A stretch of 64,000 nt of DNA. Origin: a cyanobacterium endosymbiont of Rhopalodia gibberula (GTDB taxonomy: Bacteria; Cyanobacteriota; Cyanobacteriia; Cyanobacteriales; Microcystaceae). Shown piece after piece: positions 24,108-36,085 of this stretch. Each line of letters begins with the position of its first letter. Within the stretch, counting starts at the first letter, position 1. The notes below the pieces were generated by a model. It searched no databases. It saw only the letters and a list, made by a program, of their open reading frames with translations, and was not told the origin of the DNA. A program made the translations under genes and the position numbers. The stretch covers positions 1 to 64,000 of the forward strand of contig NZ_AP018341.1 in assembly GCF_003574135.1 (NCBI RefSeq). Direction: 5' to 3'.

Positions 24108-26576
24108 TTAATCTGTAGCCTTAGCTAACAGATCCTGCTTTTTTTCGTTTGGTATAACCTTAACTTTGCCATCTTCATCAATGTCTACTAATGCGGTATC
24201 TCCCTCACCAACTCGGCCTGAAAGAATCTCCTCAGCTAAGACATCTTCAAGGAGACGCATAATGGCACGACGCAAAGGTCGCGCCCCATAAGCGGGGTTA
24301 TACCCCTCTTCCACCAAACGTTCTTTGAAATTGTCAGTAACATTCAAAGTAATGCTCTTTTCAGTCAACCGAGCAAAGACTTCTTTAAGGAGAATTTCAG
24401 AGATTTCCTTAACCTCATTCTTATCTAACTGACGGAAGACAATAATTTCATCGAGACGGTTGAGGAATTCAGGACGGAAGTAATTCTTCAATTCCTCATT
24501 AACCAAAGCTCGAATCCGATTATATTGAGCCTCCGTTTTATTTTCTTCAAACTCAAATCCGAGTCCGCCGCCACCTTTTTCAATCACTTTAGACCCGATA
24601 TTAGAGGTCATGATCAACAGAGTGTTTTTAAAGTCTACTGTACGACCCTTAGCGTCAGTAAGGCGACCGTCTTCTAGGATTTGCAAAAGCATATTAAAGA
24701 CATCAGGGTGTGCTTTCTCAATTTCGTCAAAAAGAACCACTGTATAAGGACGACGGCGCACTGCTTCGGTTAACTGGCCCCCTTCGTTATAACCCACATA
24801 TCCAGGAGGAGATCCAATTAACTTAGATACTGTATGGCGTTCCATATATTCAGACATATCTAGACGGATCATGGCATCTTCTGAACCAAAGAAATAAGCA
24901 GCTAATGCCTTAGTCAACTCAGTCTTACCTACTCCAGTAGGTCCAGAAAAGACAAAACTAGCAATGGGACGATTAGGGTTTTTCAGACCAACTCTTGCCC
25001 GGCGAATTGCTCGCGACACCGCTTTCACCGCATCTTCTTGACCAATCAAACGTTGGTGTAAGGTATCTTCCATGTGGAGCAACTTTTCGGATTCAGTCTC
25101 CGTCAGTTTGTTCACTGGAACTCCAGTCCAAGAGGCGACAATATGGGCGATCTCCTCCGAGTCTACAAAGGGTTCATCACTGTCCCCTTCTGCTTTCTTT
25201 GCGGAGGAGATTGATCGAATTTCCTCTTTAATTTCCATTTCACGATCACGCAGTTCTCCAGCTTTATCAAAGTCTTGAGCTCGGACTGCATCGTCTTTTT
25301 GTTTAAGGATAGAACGAAGCTCTTTGTCAAGTTCCTTAGCTGCTGGAGGTAGTTGGGAATTAATTAACCTTACCCGCGATCCTGCTTCATCAATGAGATC
25401 GATCGCCTTATCAGGAAGGTAGCGGTCTGAAATATAGCGGTCTGAAAGCTTAGCGGCAGCTTCCAGAGCTTCATCAAGGATCTTTAACTTATGGTGTTGT
25501 TCATAACGTTCCCGTAACCCATAGAGAATCTCAATGGTTTCGTCAACAGAGGGCTCACCCACCATAACTGGTTGGAAACGACGTTCTAAGGCTGCATCCC
25601 GCTCGATGTGTTTTCGGTATTCGTCGAGAGTGGTAGCTCCGACACACTGTAATTCTCCCCGTGCTAAAGCTGGTTTAAGAATATTAGCCGCATCAATTGC
25701 CCCTTCAGCCGCTCCTGCACCGATGAGAGTATGCACTTCGTCAATTACTAAAATCACATTTCCAGCCTGACGAATTTCGTCCATGATTTTCTTTAGACGT
25801 TCTTCAAATTCCCCACGATACTTAGTTCCGGCCACTAGCAAGCCAATATCGAGGGTAACTACTCGTTTTTCTTCGAGGATATCGGGGACATCTTTGGTGG
25901 CAATACGCTGAGCAAGACCTTCGGCAATTGCAGTTTTTCCTACTCCTGGTTCTCCAATTAAAACGGGATTGTTCTTAGTTCTACGACCAAGAATTTGGAT
26001 CACCCGTTCAATTTCTTTTTGTCGTCCTACTACTGGATCAAGTTTTCCTTCTCCAGCCATATTGGTCAGATTAGAACCAAATTCATCGAGAGTTGGAGTT
26101 TTAGTTCGTCCAGATGGACCTCCCCCAGCAGCTACTTCAGCTGTTTCTCCAAGTTGTCGAATCACTTGAGTCCGAACTTTGGACAAATCTACTCCTAAAT
26201 TTTCAAGAACTCGTGCGGCTACACCTTCTCCTTCACGGATTAACCCTAAAAGAAGATGTTCGGTTCCAATGTAGTTATGTCCGAGTTGTCGAGCTTCTTC
26301 TAATGAGAGTTCAAGGACTCTTTTAGCTCTTGGGGTAAAAGGAATTTCGACGGCGACAAACCCTGAACCACGTCCAATAATTTTTTCGACCTCAACGCGG
26401 GCGTCTTTGAGGTTGACACCCATGGACTTGAGAACTTTGGCCGCTACCCCAGTTCCTTCACCAATTAGCCCCAGAAGAATCTGTTCCGTCCCGACAAAGT
26501 TGTGTCCGAGACGGCGGGCCTCTTCTTGAGCCAGCATTATGACCTTGATAGCTTTTTCTGTAAAGCGTTCAAACAT
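24108..26576 (-). CDS. clpC: ATP-dependent Clp protease ATP-binding subunit ClpC
   Basis: AAA+ unfoldase that feeds substrates to ClpP/ClpR and is essential in cyanobacteria. The 822-aa protein is complete: a double Clp-N domain (residues 1-150, [20 protein letters not shown]), first AAA domain with Walker [14 protein letters not shown] and Walker [10 protein letters not shown], a UVR motif region (about 425-460), second AAA domain with [10 protein letters not shown] and [12 protein letters not shown], and the C-terminal domain. The ClpP-interaction loop region shows GGGGLGFEF as usual for ClpC. Minus-strand, single-gene unit with its own terminator. No sign of decay. Confidence 0.98.
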   Translation of the reverse strand: MFERFTEKAIKVIMLAQEEARRLGHNFVGTEQILLGLIGEGTGVAAKVLKSMGVNLKDARVEVEKIIGRGSGFVAVEIPFTPRAKRVLELSLEEARQLGHNYIGTEHLLLGLIREGEGVAARVLENLGVDLSKVRTQVIRQLGETAEVAAGGGPSGRTKTPTLDEFGSNLTNMAGEGKLDPVVGRQKEIERVIQILGRRTKNNPVLIGEPGVGKTAIAEGLAQRIATKDVPDILEEKRVVTLDIGLLVAGTKYRGEFEERLKKIMDEIRQAGNVILVIDEVHTLIGAGAAEGAIDAANILKPALARGELQCVGATTLDEYRKHIERDAALERRFQPVMVGEPSVDETIEILYGLRERYEQHHKLKILDEALEAAAKLSDRYISDRYLPDKAIDLIDEAGSRVRLINSQLPPAAKELDKELRSILKQKDDAVRAQDFDKAGELRDREMEIKEEIRSISSAKKAEGDSDEPFVDSEEIAHIVASWTGVPVNKLTETESEKLLHMEDTLHQRLIGQEDAVKAVSRAIRRARVGLKNPNRPIASFVFSGPTGVGKTELTKALAAYFFGSEDAMIRLDMSEYMERHTVSKLIGSPPGYVGYNEGGQLTEAVRRRPYTVVLFDEIEKAHPDVFNMLLQILEDGRLTDAKGRTVDFKNTLLIMTSNIGSKVIEKGGGGLGFEFEENKTEAQYNRIRALVNEELKNYFRPEFLNRLDEIIVFRQLDKNEVKEISEILLKEVFARLTEKSITLNVTDNFKERLVEEGYNPAYGARPLRRAIMRLLEDVLAEEILSGRVGEGDTALVDIDEDGKVKVIPNEKKQDLLAKATD

Positions 26577-26724
26577 GATTTATCTGTCCATCACCTGCTG
26601 CTTTCCCTTGTAAGCTGATTTTAGCATTCAATATCCTAGGGAATAATCTAAAAACTTTCTTAAATTTTTTTGGCTGATTAATTATATTGATTGCCATTTA
26701 TTGAGTTTACCATTTTTATTCTAT

Positions 26725-27291
26725 CTATTTTTCTACTTGTTCATTACCCGTCTCTAATATTAGCCAATTGTATTTACTGAGACGTCCACTAATATATGAC
26801 CACCAATGAGACAAATCCTCTCGAAATTGGGGGCGGTCTAAATTCCCTCGCCATAAAATTAAAGCATCTTCCCCTGTTTTTTGATAATAGCTTTTGCGTC
26901 TTCCTACCAATTGAAAGCCAATTTTTTTATATACGGCAAGGGCTGATTGATTAGAAACTTGCACTTCCAGGGTAGCACGTTCAAGATTACAGTTAGCAGC
27001 TTTTTTTAATAACCTGTAGAGTAATAGTTGTCCTAATCCTTGTCCTTGATAGTCGGGGTGAATCATCAATAATGCAATATGAGCTTCTTCTAAGATTGCC
27101 CAAAAACAACTACAACCAATAATAGAACCGAATTCTATCGATAAAACCAGTAAGCTACTATTCGGGTTATCTAATTCTCGCTGGTAACCTCTTTTTGTCC
27201 ATAATCCTCCTAAACAGATACGATCTAACTCAACTAATTGAGTTAGTTGGTCATAGTGGGGTGTGTTTAGGATAAGACGTGAGGAAAACAT
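26725..27291 (-). CDS. rimI: Ribosomal-protein-alanine N-acetyltransferase
   Basis: GNAT-family acetyltransferase of the RimI group, which acetylates the N-terminal alanine of ribosomal protein S18. The 188-aa protein shows the acetyl-CoA loop HPDYQGQGLGQLLLYRLL (Q/R-x-x-G-x-G/A) and the downstream LEVQVSNQSALAVYKKIGFQLVGRRKSYY block that defines RimI. About 40 extra C-terminal residues are common in cyanobacterial members. It is the same orientation as clpC, 148 bases upstream of it. Substrate is by homology. Confidence 0.88.
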   Translation of the reverse strand: MFSSRLILNTPHYDQLTQLVELDRICLGGLWTKRGYQRELDNPNSSLLVLSIEFGSIIGCSCFWAILEEAHIALLMIHPDYQGQGLGQLLLYRLLKKAANCNLERATLEVQVSNQSALAVYKKIGFQLVGRRKSYYQKTGEDALILWRGNLDRPQFREDLSHWWSYISGRLSKYNWLILETGNEQVEK

Positions 27292-29969
27292 TAAATTATT
27301 AATTTAGGCTAAATAGTAAATCAAAGTTAAAGGTAGCTGTAATGAAAGAAAAAAAGGTTGAGTTAATGACTATTAAATTATAAAAAAAAGTTTCATCAAA
27401 AATCAACAAAAATTTAAGCAAATTAAGAAGAGAGTTATTTAGATTTATCTTTATAAGATTATTGTTAATCTAACAAAGATAAAAAATATCTTATCATTAA
27501 ATTTCAAAAACATCCATACAAAATGTTTACCAATATTTTTTAGTGAGTTACATGGTGCCTCTTAATAAAAAGACATTAAATATCCATTGTTTAGATATAG
27601 ACAAAGTAGTTGCTATACATTAAAATACCTCCAAACTATTTAATAAAAATTAAATATATAATACTTGTTTACTAAGTGAAGAATTACTGTAGAAAGAAAA
27701 ATTTCTTCTTTTTGTTTAGCTCAACTTACTGCCGGAAATTCTTCTATTAGGTTTAATTTTTCTAACATAGCTACGACAGCTGGAAGTAAATTTTACAATT
27801 ATTCCCAATTTTAGAGTGTATATTAGAATTCTATTAAAAATTCAGCTATCGAATTAATTAGCATGAGATTTCTTATGTTGATTAACGTGTAAAAGCAATT
27901 TTATGTAAACGATTACTTCAATGAATTGCAAATTCTTTAAATTATGTATTTTTTTTAATAAATTTTAAATCTGTAGCAAATAATTCTAAATTTTTAAAAA
28001 TCAAAAAAATAATTGAAGTTAACTTTGATCAAAAACTATATTTTTTAAATATATAATCTATTCATTTTATATCAATTAATTCCTATTAGTTAATCTAATT
28101 TGAGAGTAACCTATTAACCATTTCTATCAAAAAAAAATTAAATTAATATAATTCAGGAACCTATGTTCTTAAGTTTTATTAACTTTGTCTATAAAATATT
28201 TATAATAATTTATATCGTATTTTTTAGTTTAAAGTATCAAAGCTTAGAAATATATTATCATTAATTTTTAAACAATAAATCTGTTTTTTTTTAAAAAATA
28301 ATTAGATTAGTATGATTTGCATTTATATCCACAAAATTCTATTGATAATGATTTATTGATTTATGAAGATTGAGTAGTTTTTAAAATAAAATTATTTATG
28401 ATTGATTACTTTATATCTTTATTTTTTTAAAAAATAAAGATTAACAACCTTTACGTTATTCTAACATTAAACTTGCTTTACAATATCTTTTTTTACATTA
28501 GAATCTGCTAATTATAAGATTCTTGCAATTATCTCTCTGCTAATTTTTAAAAGATCCGGGTTAATTATTATCTAATATTTTTAACAGTAAAAATATACTT
28601 AATCTTATCTAAGATAAAATAAAAAGTTTATAGGCAAATTTACGGTTGAAGTAATACTTTGAATACTAAGAAGTATATAATTTAAAGTTAATTTAAATAA
28701 ACTGGTCTGGTTACTAATTTATTAAATATTTTTAATAAAATTACTCCTCCTTAATATTTATCAGTTAACTCATGCTTTAAAACACTTCCTATATTTTATA
28801 ATATAAAATACTAATTTATAAAATTTAAATAAAATTAAATAAAAATTTTCCGTTATAGAGTTATATTTTTTTATAAAAAAATATAACTCTATTTTTAAAG
28901 TATTTTATGTATAAAATTTAGATTTTAACCTACTATATTTATAGTCAAACTCCTTAATAAATACCTAAAATTTACTATAATAATGACCTTAATATTCTCA
29001 GTAAAAGTCAATTTTTGATCATATCTTTAATTTTTTAGTTTTTATAAACTATAAAACCTACCAACTTGACTACACTTAATACTGTTTTCCCAGTAAAAGT
29101 TATATGATACTTACTTATTATTAGATATTTACGGACATACCAATTTCTAGATTTTAGATAATTGCCTAGATTAAGTACTAATTTTTTTACTTTTAAAGTC
29201 CACTTTTTTTATTTTTTAAAAACTAAATATAGAGGTATTTAAATAAAAAACAAATAGCTTTTTTATGACTAAAAGTTGATATCTAGATTAGATACTTATT
29301 ATTTTATTCAAAAGTTGTTTTAAAGAAAAATAAAAAATAAGTAGTTTAAAGTAAAATCCACTTTTTTATAAGAAATAATCTTTTTCTTACTTATAAGTAA
29401 TTTTTTGTTTTCTTCTACTATTTGAAAGCTTTTATTCACTTATTTTAGATATAGAATAATGATATTGTTATTTATATCTGAGATGTTTTTCCGTCTTTCC
29501 TAAACTTTTATAGCAGTTTTTATAAAAACTGCTAATAGTTGAACATACTCTTCTTGCTAAGACTTGATACATCATCTATTTAAGTTTTTTTTGTTAGAAA
29601 ACTTGGACAAGTGTAATTTTCTTGACAAATTCAACAGTTATATTGATATAGTATCGGAGGTATTTATTTTGGATGATTTTAACTGTATAAACGGCTTTAT
29701 CGTATTAAGTAATTATAAATTTTTTTTAAAAAAACTGAAATTTCAAGATAAAAATTCACGTTGAACATCTCAATCCAGACCATCGTGGTACGAAAAATAA
29801 AATTGTCATGTCACCTAAGGCTGAGTATTCTAAATTTCACTAACAAAAAACCCTGTGCTGGTAGGACTTGAAGACAAAATTCTGTAAAAGAATATAAACT
29901 GAGAGTAGAGATAATTGACTAATTTTAACTGAAAATAAGAAGATCAATTACAAAAAACTAAATTAACGC
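27292..29969. other. 2.7-kb AT-rich gap before mnmE
   Basis: No intact gene. A short minus-strand piece around 27727-27800 reads LLPAVVAMLEKLNLIEEFPAVS-stop and may be a decayed gene. Long T/A tracts, and inverted repeats at 28416-28440 (12-bp arms), 28855-28892 and 29511-29534 (11-bp arms) are present. A 66-codon frame at 29564-29764 is made of AT-rich codons and is not called. Confidence 0.55.
28855..28892. repeat. 18-bp inverted repeat
   Basis: Arms 28855-28872 and 28875-28892 are perfect reverse complements around AT. More than 1 kb from either flanking gene. Confidence 0.75.
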
Positions 29970-31352
29970 ATGACTATGAAGATTAATCAAGAAGGAACAA
30001 TAGCCGCGATCGCTACGGCTATTGTTCCCCAACAAGGTAGTATCGGAATTGTGCGTCTATCGGGAAACCAGTCCCTAACCATTGCTAAAACTGTGTTTGA
30101 TCTCCCTGGAAAGCAACTCTGGGAGACCCATCGTGTTCTCTACGGTTATATTCGCCATCCTCGAACCCAACAGGTGATAGATGAAGCCCTTCTAATATTG
30201 ATGTTAGCTCCTCGTTCTTATACTCGTGAAGATGTTGTAGAATTTCACTGTCATGGAGGCATGATTCCTGTACAGCAGGTCCTACAATTATGTTTAGAAT
30301 TAGGAGCAAAACTAGCACAACCTGGAGAATTTACCCTGCGGGCATTTCTTAACGGTAGGATCGACTTAACACAGGCTGAGAGTATAGCAGAATTGGTGGG
30401 GGCGCGCTCACCTCAAGCATCTCAAATAGCATTAGCTGGATTGCAAGGAAAACTAGCAACAACCATACATCAACTCCATAATGGTTGTTTAGATATACTA
30501 GCGGAAATAGAAGCTAGAATCGATTTTGAAGATGATTTACCCTCTTTAAATGAAAAACTAATTATTGAGGGGTTAGAAAAAATTTTAGCGAAATTACAGA
30601 AGGTTTTAATCACAGCCAGTCAAGGAGAATTACTCCGCAGTGGGATTAAAGTAGCTATTGTTGGTCGTCCCAATGTGGGAAAGTCGAGTTTATTCAATGC
30701 TTGGAGTCAATGCGATCGCGCAATTGTTACCAACTTACCAGGAACCACTAGAGATTTAATAGAATCACAGTTAGTGGTAGGAGGGATTCCTGTCCAAGTT
30801 TGGGATACTGCTGGAATTCGAGATACTGTGAATACAGTTGAAAAAATGGGAGTTGAGAGATCACGTCATGCTGCAAGTCATGCTGACCTTGTTTTACTAA
30901 CCATTGATGCCCAATCAGGATGGACTGTAGAAGATCAAAAAATTTATCAACAGGTCAACCACCGTCCCTTAATTTTAGTTATTAATAAAATTGACTTAGG
31001 AACACCAGAATCAATACGATTTCCCTCGAAAATAAAACAAATTGTTGAAACAATTGCTGCAGAAAACCAAGGAATTGAAGTTTTAGAAAAAGCTATATTA
31101 GAATCGGTTAAAACTCAAAAAATAACAGCAGCTGATTTAGATTTAGCCATTAATCGACGGCAAGCAGCAGCCTTAATCCGTGCCAAAAATGCTTTAGAAC
31201 AAGTACAAGAAACTATAGCTAATCAATTACCTTTAGATTTTTTAACAATTGATTTGCGTATTGCTATTAAAGCATTAGGAGAAATTACTGGAGACGAAGT
31301 TACAGAATCAATTTTAGAGAAAATCTTTAGCCGTTTTTGTATTGGAAAGTAG
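29970..31352 (+). CDS. mnmE: tRNA modification GTPase MnmE
   Basis: Works with MnmG to install the (carboxymethyl)aminomethyl group at U34 of tRNAs reading NNA/NNG codons. The 460-aa protein has the tetrahydrofolate-binding N-terminal domain (GTIAAIATA and VRLSG), the helical domain split by the G domain, G1 [11 protein letters not shown] near residue 231, G3 DTAG, G4 NKID, and the invariant C-terminal FCIGK. Start: two in-frame ATGs (29970 and 29976); either is acceptable. Long gene-free DNA on both sides means it is transcribed alone. Confidence 0.97.
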   Translation: MTMKINQEGTIAAIATAIVPQQGSIGIVRLSGNQSLTIAKTVFDLPGKQLWETHRVLYGYIRHPRTQQVIDEALLILMLAPRSYTREDVVEFHCHGGMIPVQQVLQLCLELGAKLAQPGEFTLRAFLNGRIDLTQAESIAELVGARSPQASQIALAGLQGKLATTIHQLHNGCLDILAEIEARIDFEDDLPSLNEKLIIEGLEKILAKLQKVLITASQGELLRSGIKVAIVGRPNVGKSSLFNAWSQCDRAIVTNLPGTTRDLIESQLVVGGIPVQVWDTAGIRDTVNTVEKMGVERSRHAASHADLVLLTIDAQSGWTVEDQKIYQQVNHRPLILVINKIDLGTPESIRFPSKIKQIVETIAAENQGIEVLEKAILESVKTQKITAADLDLAINRRQAAALIRAKNALEQVQETIANQLPLDFLTIDLRIAIKALGEITGDEVTESILEKIFSRFCIGK

Positions 31353-32348
31353 TAAGATCATTGACTCCAATTATAAGACTTAGTAAGTAAGTAACTTTAA
31401 ATCAATGTAAAAAATAAATAATTTTGTATATTTACACTTAAGCAATTAAAATTAAATCTATAATACTTAAGTTCAGATCTTTAAAAATAACTTTTTTAAG
31501 TAAATTGAATTTATCTTGAAATATCTCTTCAGATATTTATTTATTTGAAAACTTTATAATTTTTTATTTAAAACTATTCCTTTTTTATTTTAGAGATAGT
31601 TCTGGACCTTAAATCAGTAGATAAATAAATATAATTATTTTTATTTCTATTATTTTAGACTTATTTCAACTAAAGCACTTGTGTACAATAAATAATTATT
31701 AAATAAGTAGTTATTAAAATAATTACTATACTTATTTTTTTATTTTTGGGATATTTTTCAGTTTAATCCGACTTTTTATCTAAAACTATGCTGTTTTTTT
31801 GAAGACTTTTCCTAGAAAAACAATATAGAATCTAGTACTAACTTTTATTTTTTCTATTCTTAGCTTATTTTCAAACAAAATCATGGATTATTACATAATT
31901 TAATTTATTTTATTTATAGTCAATTTCTACAGATTATTAAATCTACCCTGTGCGGGAATAGATTAACCTTTATAGCCTGATCCAGAATCCACCAAAATCT
32001 ATCTAGAAAACAGACAGTGTTAGAATATTAGGACTCAGGATAAAGTACCTTAAAAATAGATAACAAACAAAATATCTTTTAAGCCCATTAATTTGTTAAG
32101 CCGTCATTAAAAAGACATCTTAAACATGCTTTCCCTAAATTCTTACCTGAGACTTTTATTTAATTAAAAAGTATTCATAACGAAAGACAGACGTTTCGGG
32201 AAACTTGTACAGACATCTACTGAATCATCAAGCAGTAGTTTCCCAAAAATATATCTATGTCAGTGTTATTCTTGTATTTATTCCCTGACCACCGTAATAG
32301 AATGGGGAAAGAGATATGAGCCTTTGACAGTTAATCGTAATAACTTGA
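31353..32348. other. 1-kb gap, nothing recognised
   Basis: AT-rich to about 31930, then a less AT-rich 400 bases that may contain the helicase promoter or old coding DNA. No product, tRNA or long inverted repeat could be supported. Confidence 0.6.
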
Positions 32349-35261
32349 GTGAAACAATCCTTAGATCCGTCTCCATTAAACTTAGATAAACTTTTTCCTT
32401 TTGAACTAGATGAGTTTCAAAAGGAAGCGATCACAGCCCTGACAGAGAGAAAGTCTGTTGTTGTCTGTGCGCCTACAGGTTCAGGAAAGACCGTTATTGG
32501 GGAATATGCAATTTACCACGCCCTCCAAATGGGTAAGCGTGTTTTCTATACCACTCCCCTTAAAGCCCTCTCAAATCAGAAATTCCGTGATTTTCAAGAT
32601 AGATTTTGTCCAGAGGTAAACCAAGAGAAGCAAAACCTAGTGGGGTTAATAACGGGAGACATAGTGGTTAATGCTAATGCCCCTATCGTCATTATGACCA
32701 CTGAGATTTTCCGTAATATGCTCTACAAAACCCCTATCGGACAGGTAGGAACGTCTCTAGAAAACGTAGCGACCGTAATTTTAGACGAGTGCCACTACAT
32801 AAGCAATCGAGATCGCGGAACAGTCTGGGAAGAATCGATTATTTATTGTCCCCCTACCATTCAATTAGTTGCCTTGTCGGCTACCATCGGCAATCCCAAG
32901 GATCTTACCAATTGGATCAACCAAGTTCGAAAACCTACCCCTGGTATCGACCTAAGAACTGATGAAATCAGTTTATGTAAGTTGATTAATTCCGATTTTC
33001 GTCCTGTTCCCTTGCGATTTTACTTTAGTAGCAAAACGGGACTTTCTCCGCTCCTTAACCAGAAACAAAATGCTCTCAATCCTTGTTTAAAATCTAAAGG
33101 ACAACCAAGCAAAAAACGGCGACTCAAACGCGAAGACTGTCCTAGCCTAATGACAGTGATTAGGCAACTCTATAAACAGGACTTGCTCCCTGCTATCTAT
33201 GTTATTTTTAGTCGTCGAGGGTGCGATCAATCAGTACAGAGACTCGACGGTCTAACCTTAGTTTCTCCAGAAGAAGCTCAAGCTCTACAATATAATCTAT
33301 TAACCTTCTTTCTCTCCAAAAATCTTCCCCTTCAAGAAAGCCTGCTTCAGGTGGTTAAAATTGAAAATCCTCTTCTGTATCAACCATTATTAAACTTTTT
33401 ATCTAATCCATCCTATAGTGCAGATCTATTTGACCATTTAAGAAAAGATGAAGAAGCTAAAATCCATCTATTTCAATTATTAGCCAAGAATTGTCAATTG
33501 GTCAGAAGCGACCAACTCGAACCTCTAACAAGAGGCATTGCCGCCCACCATGCGGGAATTCTTCCTGTCTGGAAAGAATTAGTAGAGCAGTTGTTTGAAG
33601 CAGGTTTAGTGAAAGTGGTGTTTGCTACTGCAACCTTATCAGCAGGAATTAACATGCCAGCGCGAACTACAGTGATTTCTGCTCTCTCGAAACGCACCGA
33701 TATTGGTCATAGCATGTTGACCCCATCCGAATTTTTGCAAATTGCTGGACGGGCAGGACGACGAGGAATGGATGAGATAGGTTATGTAGTAACGGTACAA
33801 ACTCCCTTTGAAGGCTCAAAAGAAGCCGCTTATCTAGCAACAGCCGACTCGGAACCTTTAAAGAGTTGTTTTACTCCATCCTATGGCATGGTTTTGAACC
33901 TCTTGCAAAAACACACTTTAGATGAAGCTAAACATTTACTAGAGAGAAGTTTTGCAGAATACTTAGCCCAATTAAAATTGGAACCTGAACAACGGAATAT
34001 TGCCAGTTTGACTACTGAATTAACAAAAGTGGATGTTGATTTAGCAGGACTAACAGAAACCGATCTTTTTACTTACGAGAAACTTAAGTCCCGTCTTAAA
34101 GAAGAACAGCGATTGTTGAAAGTTCTACAACAGCAAGCAGAGAAGACACATAAGCAAGAAATATCTCCTCAATTGGATAAGTTGAATTTGGGAGCTCTTC
34201 TTTATCTCAAAGGAAAACGGCTAAAATTGCGCAGTCCTCACTTAGCCGTATTAGTAGCAATGGCTCCTGGATCAGGCAAGTCTCATGATTATCTATGTTT
34301 AGGGGAAGATAACTATTGGTATAGGGTGAGACGTGACGATGTGGTTGATATTAGTGAGACTTCTCTTCCCCTTAATTTAGTTAAGGAGCTAAATTTGCCA
34401 GATATTGATACCTTTCCCTTTGGTAAAAGTCATAAGGGCGATGACAATCTGGTGAAGATCCATAGTCAAATAAGCGACCATGCTTTTTCTTTAAAGATCG
34501 CCCCAGAGGTGCTCGAGCAACAGCAACGTATTAATAACATTCAAGAGAAACTAGACAGCCATCCCCTCGCCCAACAAAAAAATCCGATCCGTTTACTAAA
34601 ACTACACCGTCAACGCTTGAGACTCCGAGAACAACTTCATATCAGCCATGTTAAATTTCATAAACTCCAATCTCGTCAATCCTATTATTGGGAAGAATTC
34701 CTCAATTTAATCGATATTTTACAAGAGTTTAAAGCATTTCATGGTTATCAACCAACGACTCTAGGTCAAGCTTGTGCTGCTATTCGAGGAGAAAACGAAC
34801 TTTGGTTAGGACTAGTAATTATGTCTGGATCTCTCGAACGTTTAGAGTCTCACCATTTGGCTGCTGTGGTGAGTGCCTTAATTACTGAAACCTTGCGTCC
34901 TGATACCTGGACGAATTACTTACCTTCTCCGGAAGTTTTAGATGTTTTTAACTATTCAAATGAAAACGAAGTAAGTTTGAGGGAAGTTCGTCGTCTTCTT
35001 TTTCAATCTCAGTCCCGGTATGATATCACTATTCCTGTGTGGTTAGAGTTAGAATTAACGGGAGTAGTTGAACAGTGGGCTTTAGGGACAGACTGGCAGG
35101 AATTATGCAAGAATACAAGTCTTGACGAAGGGGATTTAGTGCGCTTGTTGCGACGAACTATTGATCTTCTTTCGCAAATTCCTCAAATTCCAAACATTTC
35201 TAGCTATCTCAGGGAATCAGCTAAAGATGCCGTGACTAAACTTAAAAGGTTTCCAATTTAG
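32349..35261 (+). CDS. Ski2-like superfamily II RNA helicase
   Basis: A 970-aa DExH helicase of the Ski2/Dob1 (Mtr4-like) group, probably unwinding structured RNA during turnover or ribosome processing; bacterial members are poorly studied. Motif I APTGSGKT lies near residue 42, motif Ia TTPLKALSNQ, motif II LDECHYI (DECH), motif III LSATIGN, motif V FATATLSAGINMPAR and motif VI QIAGRAGRRGMD. The C-terminal DSH-like helical region follows from about residue 780. GTG at 32349 is the only start that keeps the FELDEFQKEA Q-motif region complete. About 140 residues between motifs III and V form an insertion. Intact and isolated. Confidence 0.93.
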   Translation: MKQSLDPSPLNLDKLFPFELDEFQKEAITALTERKSVVVCAPTGSGKTVIGEYAIYHALQMGKRVFYTTPLKALSNQKFRDFQDRFCPEVNQEKQNLVGLITGDIVVNANAPIVIMTTEIFRNMLYKTPIGQVGTSLENVATVILDECHYISNRDRGTVWEESIIYCPPTIQLVALSATIGNPKDLTNWINQVRKPTPGIDLRTDEISLCKLINSDFRPVPLRFYFSSKTGLSPLLNQKQNALNPCLKSKGQPSKKRRLKREDCPSLMTVIRQLYKQDLLPAIYVIFSRRGCDQSVQRLDGLTLVSPEEAQALQYNLLTFFLSKNLPLQESLLQVVKIENPLLYQPLLNFLSNPSYSADLFDHLRKDEEAKIHLFQLLAKNCQLVRSDQLEPLTRGIAAHHAGILPVWKELVEQLFEAGLVKVVFATATLSAGINMPARTTVISALSKRTDIGHSMLTPSEFLQIAGRAGRRGMDEIGYVVTVQTPFEGSKEAAYLATADSEPLKSCFTPSYGMVLNLLQKHTLDEAKHLLERSFAEYLAQLKLEPEQRNIASLTTELTKVDVDLAGLTETDLFTYEKLKSRLKEEQRLLKVLQQQAEKTHKQEISPQLDKLNLGALLYLKGKRLKLRSPHLAVLVAMAPGSGKSHDYLCLGEDNYWYRVRRDDVVDISETSLPLNLVKELNLPDIDTFPFGKSHKGDDNLVKIHSQISDHAFSLKIAPEVLEQQQRINNIQEKLDSHPLAQQKNPIRLLKLHRQRLRLREQLHISHVKFHKLQSRQSYYWEEFLNLIDILQEFKAFHGYQPTTLGQACAAIRGENELWLGLVIMSGSLERLESHHLAAVVSALITETLRPDTWTNYLPSPEVLDVFNYSNENEVSLREVRRLLFQSQSRYDITIPVWLELELTGVVEQWALGTDWQELCKNTSLDEGDLVRLLRRTIDLLSQIPQIPNISSYLRESAKDAVTKLKRFPI

Positions 35262-35946
35262 TTTTATAAGTTTCAATATATGGGGTGTGTTTGTAAGCGT
35301 GTCCTTATGTTGAGCTATCGCTAAAGGGCAAAGCTTCTCGTCGGAGGACTAAGAACTTATTGAATATCATTCAAATATCCAGAATCTATAGTTACTCTAA
35401 TCCTACATAGGTAAAGAAAAATTGAGAGTTTAAAATAACTTTTTGTAAGTTATTTTCATTTACTTTAAAACAAATTTTTAGATGAGGAACAATCCGTCTG
35501 TACTGTTGAGGTATTGACGGAGGAAAAGTCCTCAAACATAACTTATGGTGGTGCAATTTACTTATTTTTTTACTGTATAAAAGAACTTCTATACCTGTTG
35601 GGATAGACTAAAAATCAGTAATGTATCGTAGCTCTATATTACTTTTTAGAAGATATCATTAAAAATTGCCAGTAATGAACACGTTGAAACTTCTAGGATA
35701 ATAATAAACCTGAATACTACCTTATTTTGGCTTATCATTAAAACAAGGTAGTATTCACCATTGGTTGACCATCACTATTGGGGTATATAATACAGTCTCT
35801 AACCGGAAAGATTACTTAATGTACCATTAATTGTAAATAGTTAGAAAGATCCATTAAAAATCAACTCCCGAGGAATTTTAGGAGTCATAATCAGGGTTTT
35901 ACTTCTCCTTTCCATTATATAATTAGGGATGGGAATGCTAACCTCT
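35262..35946. other. 0.7-kb gap with two hairpins
   Basis: Between the helicase gene and tRNA-Ser. Hairpins: arms 35432-35441 with 35447-35456 (10 bp, loop 5) and arms 35711-35723 with 35745-35757 (13 bp, loop 21). The patch near 35285-35350 is less AT-rich but no product or RNA family was recognised. Confidence 0.55.
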
Positions 35947-36033
35947 GGAGAGGTGGCAGAGTGGTTAAATGCGGCGGTCTCGAAAACCGCTTCTGAGGCA
36001 ACTCAGACGAGGGTTCGAATCCCTCCCTCTCCG
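35947..36033 (+). tRNA. tRNA-Ser (CGA)
   Basis: An 87-base class II tRNA with a long variable arm; the anticodon loop CTCGAAA gives CGA, reading UCG. Acceptor GGAGAGG pairs with CCTCTCC, discriminator G73, T-loop GGTTCGAATCC. CCA is not encoded. Confidence 0.96.
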
Positions 36034-36085
36034 TTACAGTTACGAAATTTTCTCAGGTAGCATAGCCCACTCTACAACGGTTTGC

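Noticed and set aside
29564-29764. 66-codon frame upstream of mnmE
   Set aside because: Composition is that of AT-rich noise, with Phe, Asn, Leu and Lys runs; no family pattern.
35500-35560. GGAGGAAAAGTCCTC patch as RNase P RNA
   Set aside because: Resembles the conserved GAGGAAAGTCC only by a few bases; the remaining conserved rnpB blocks are missing.
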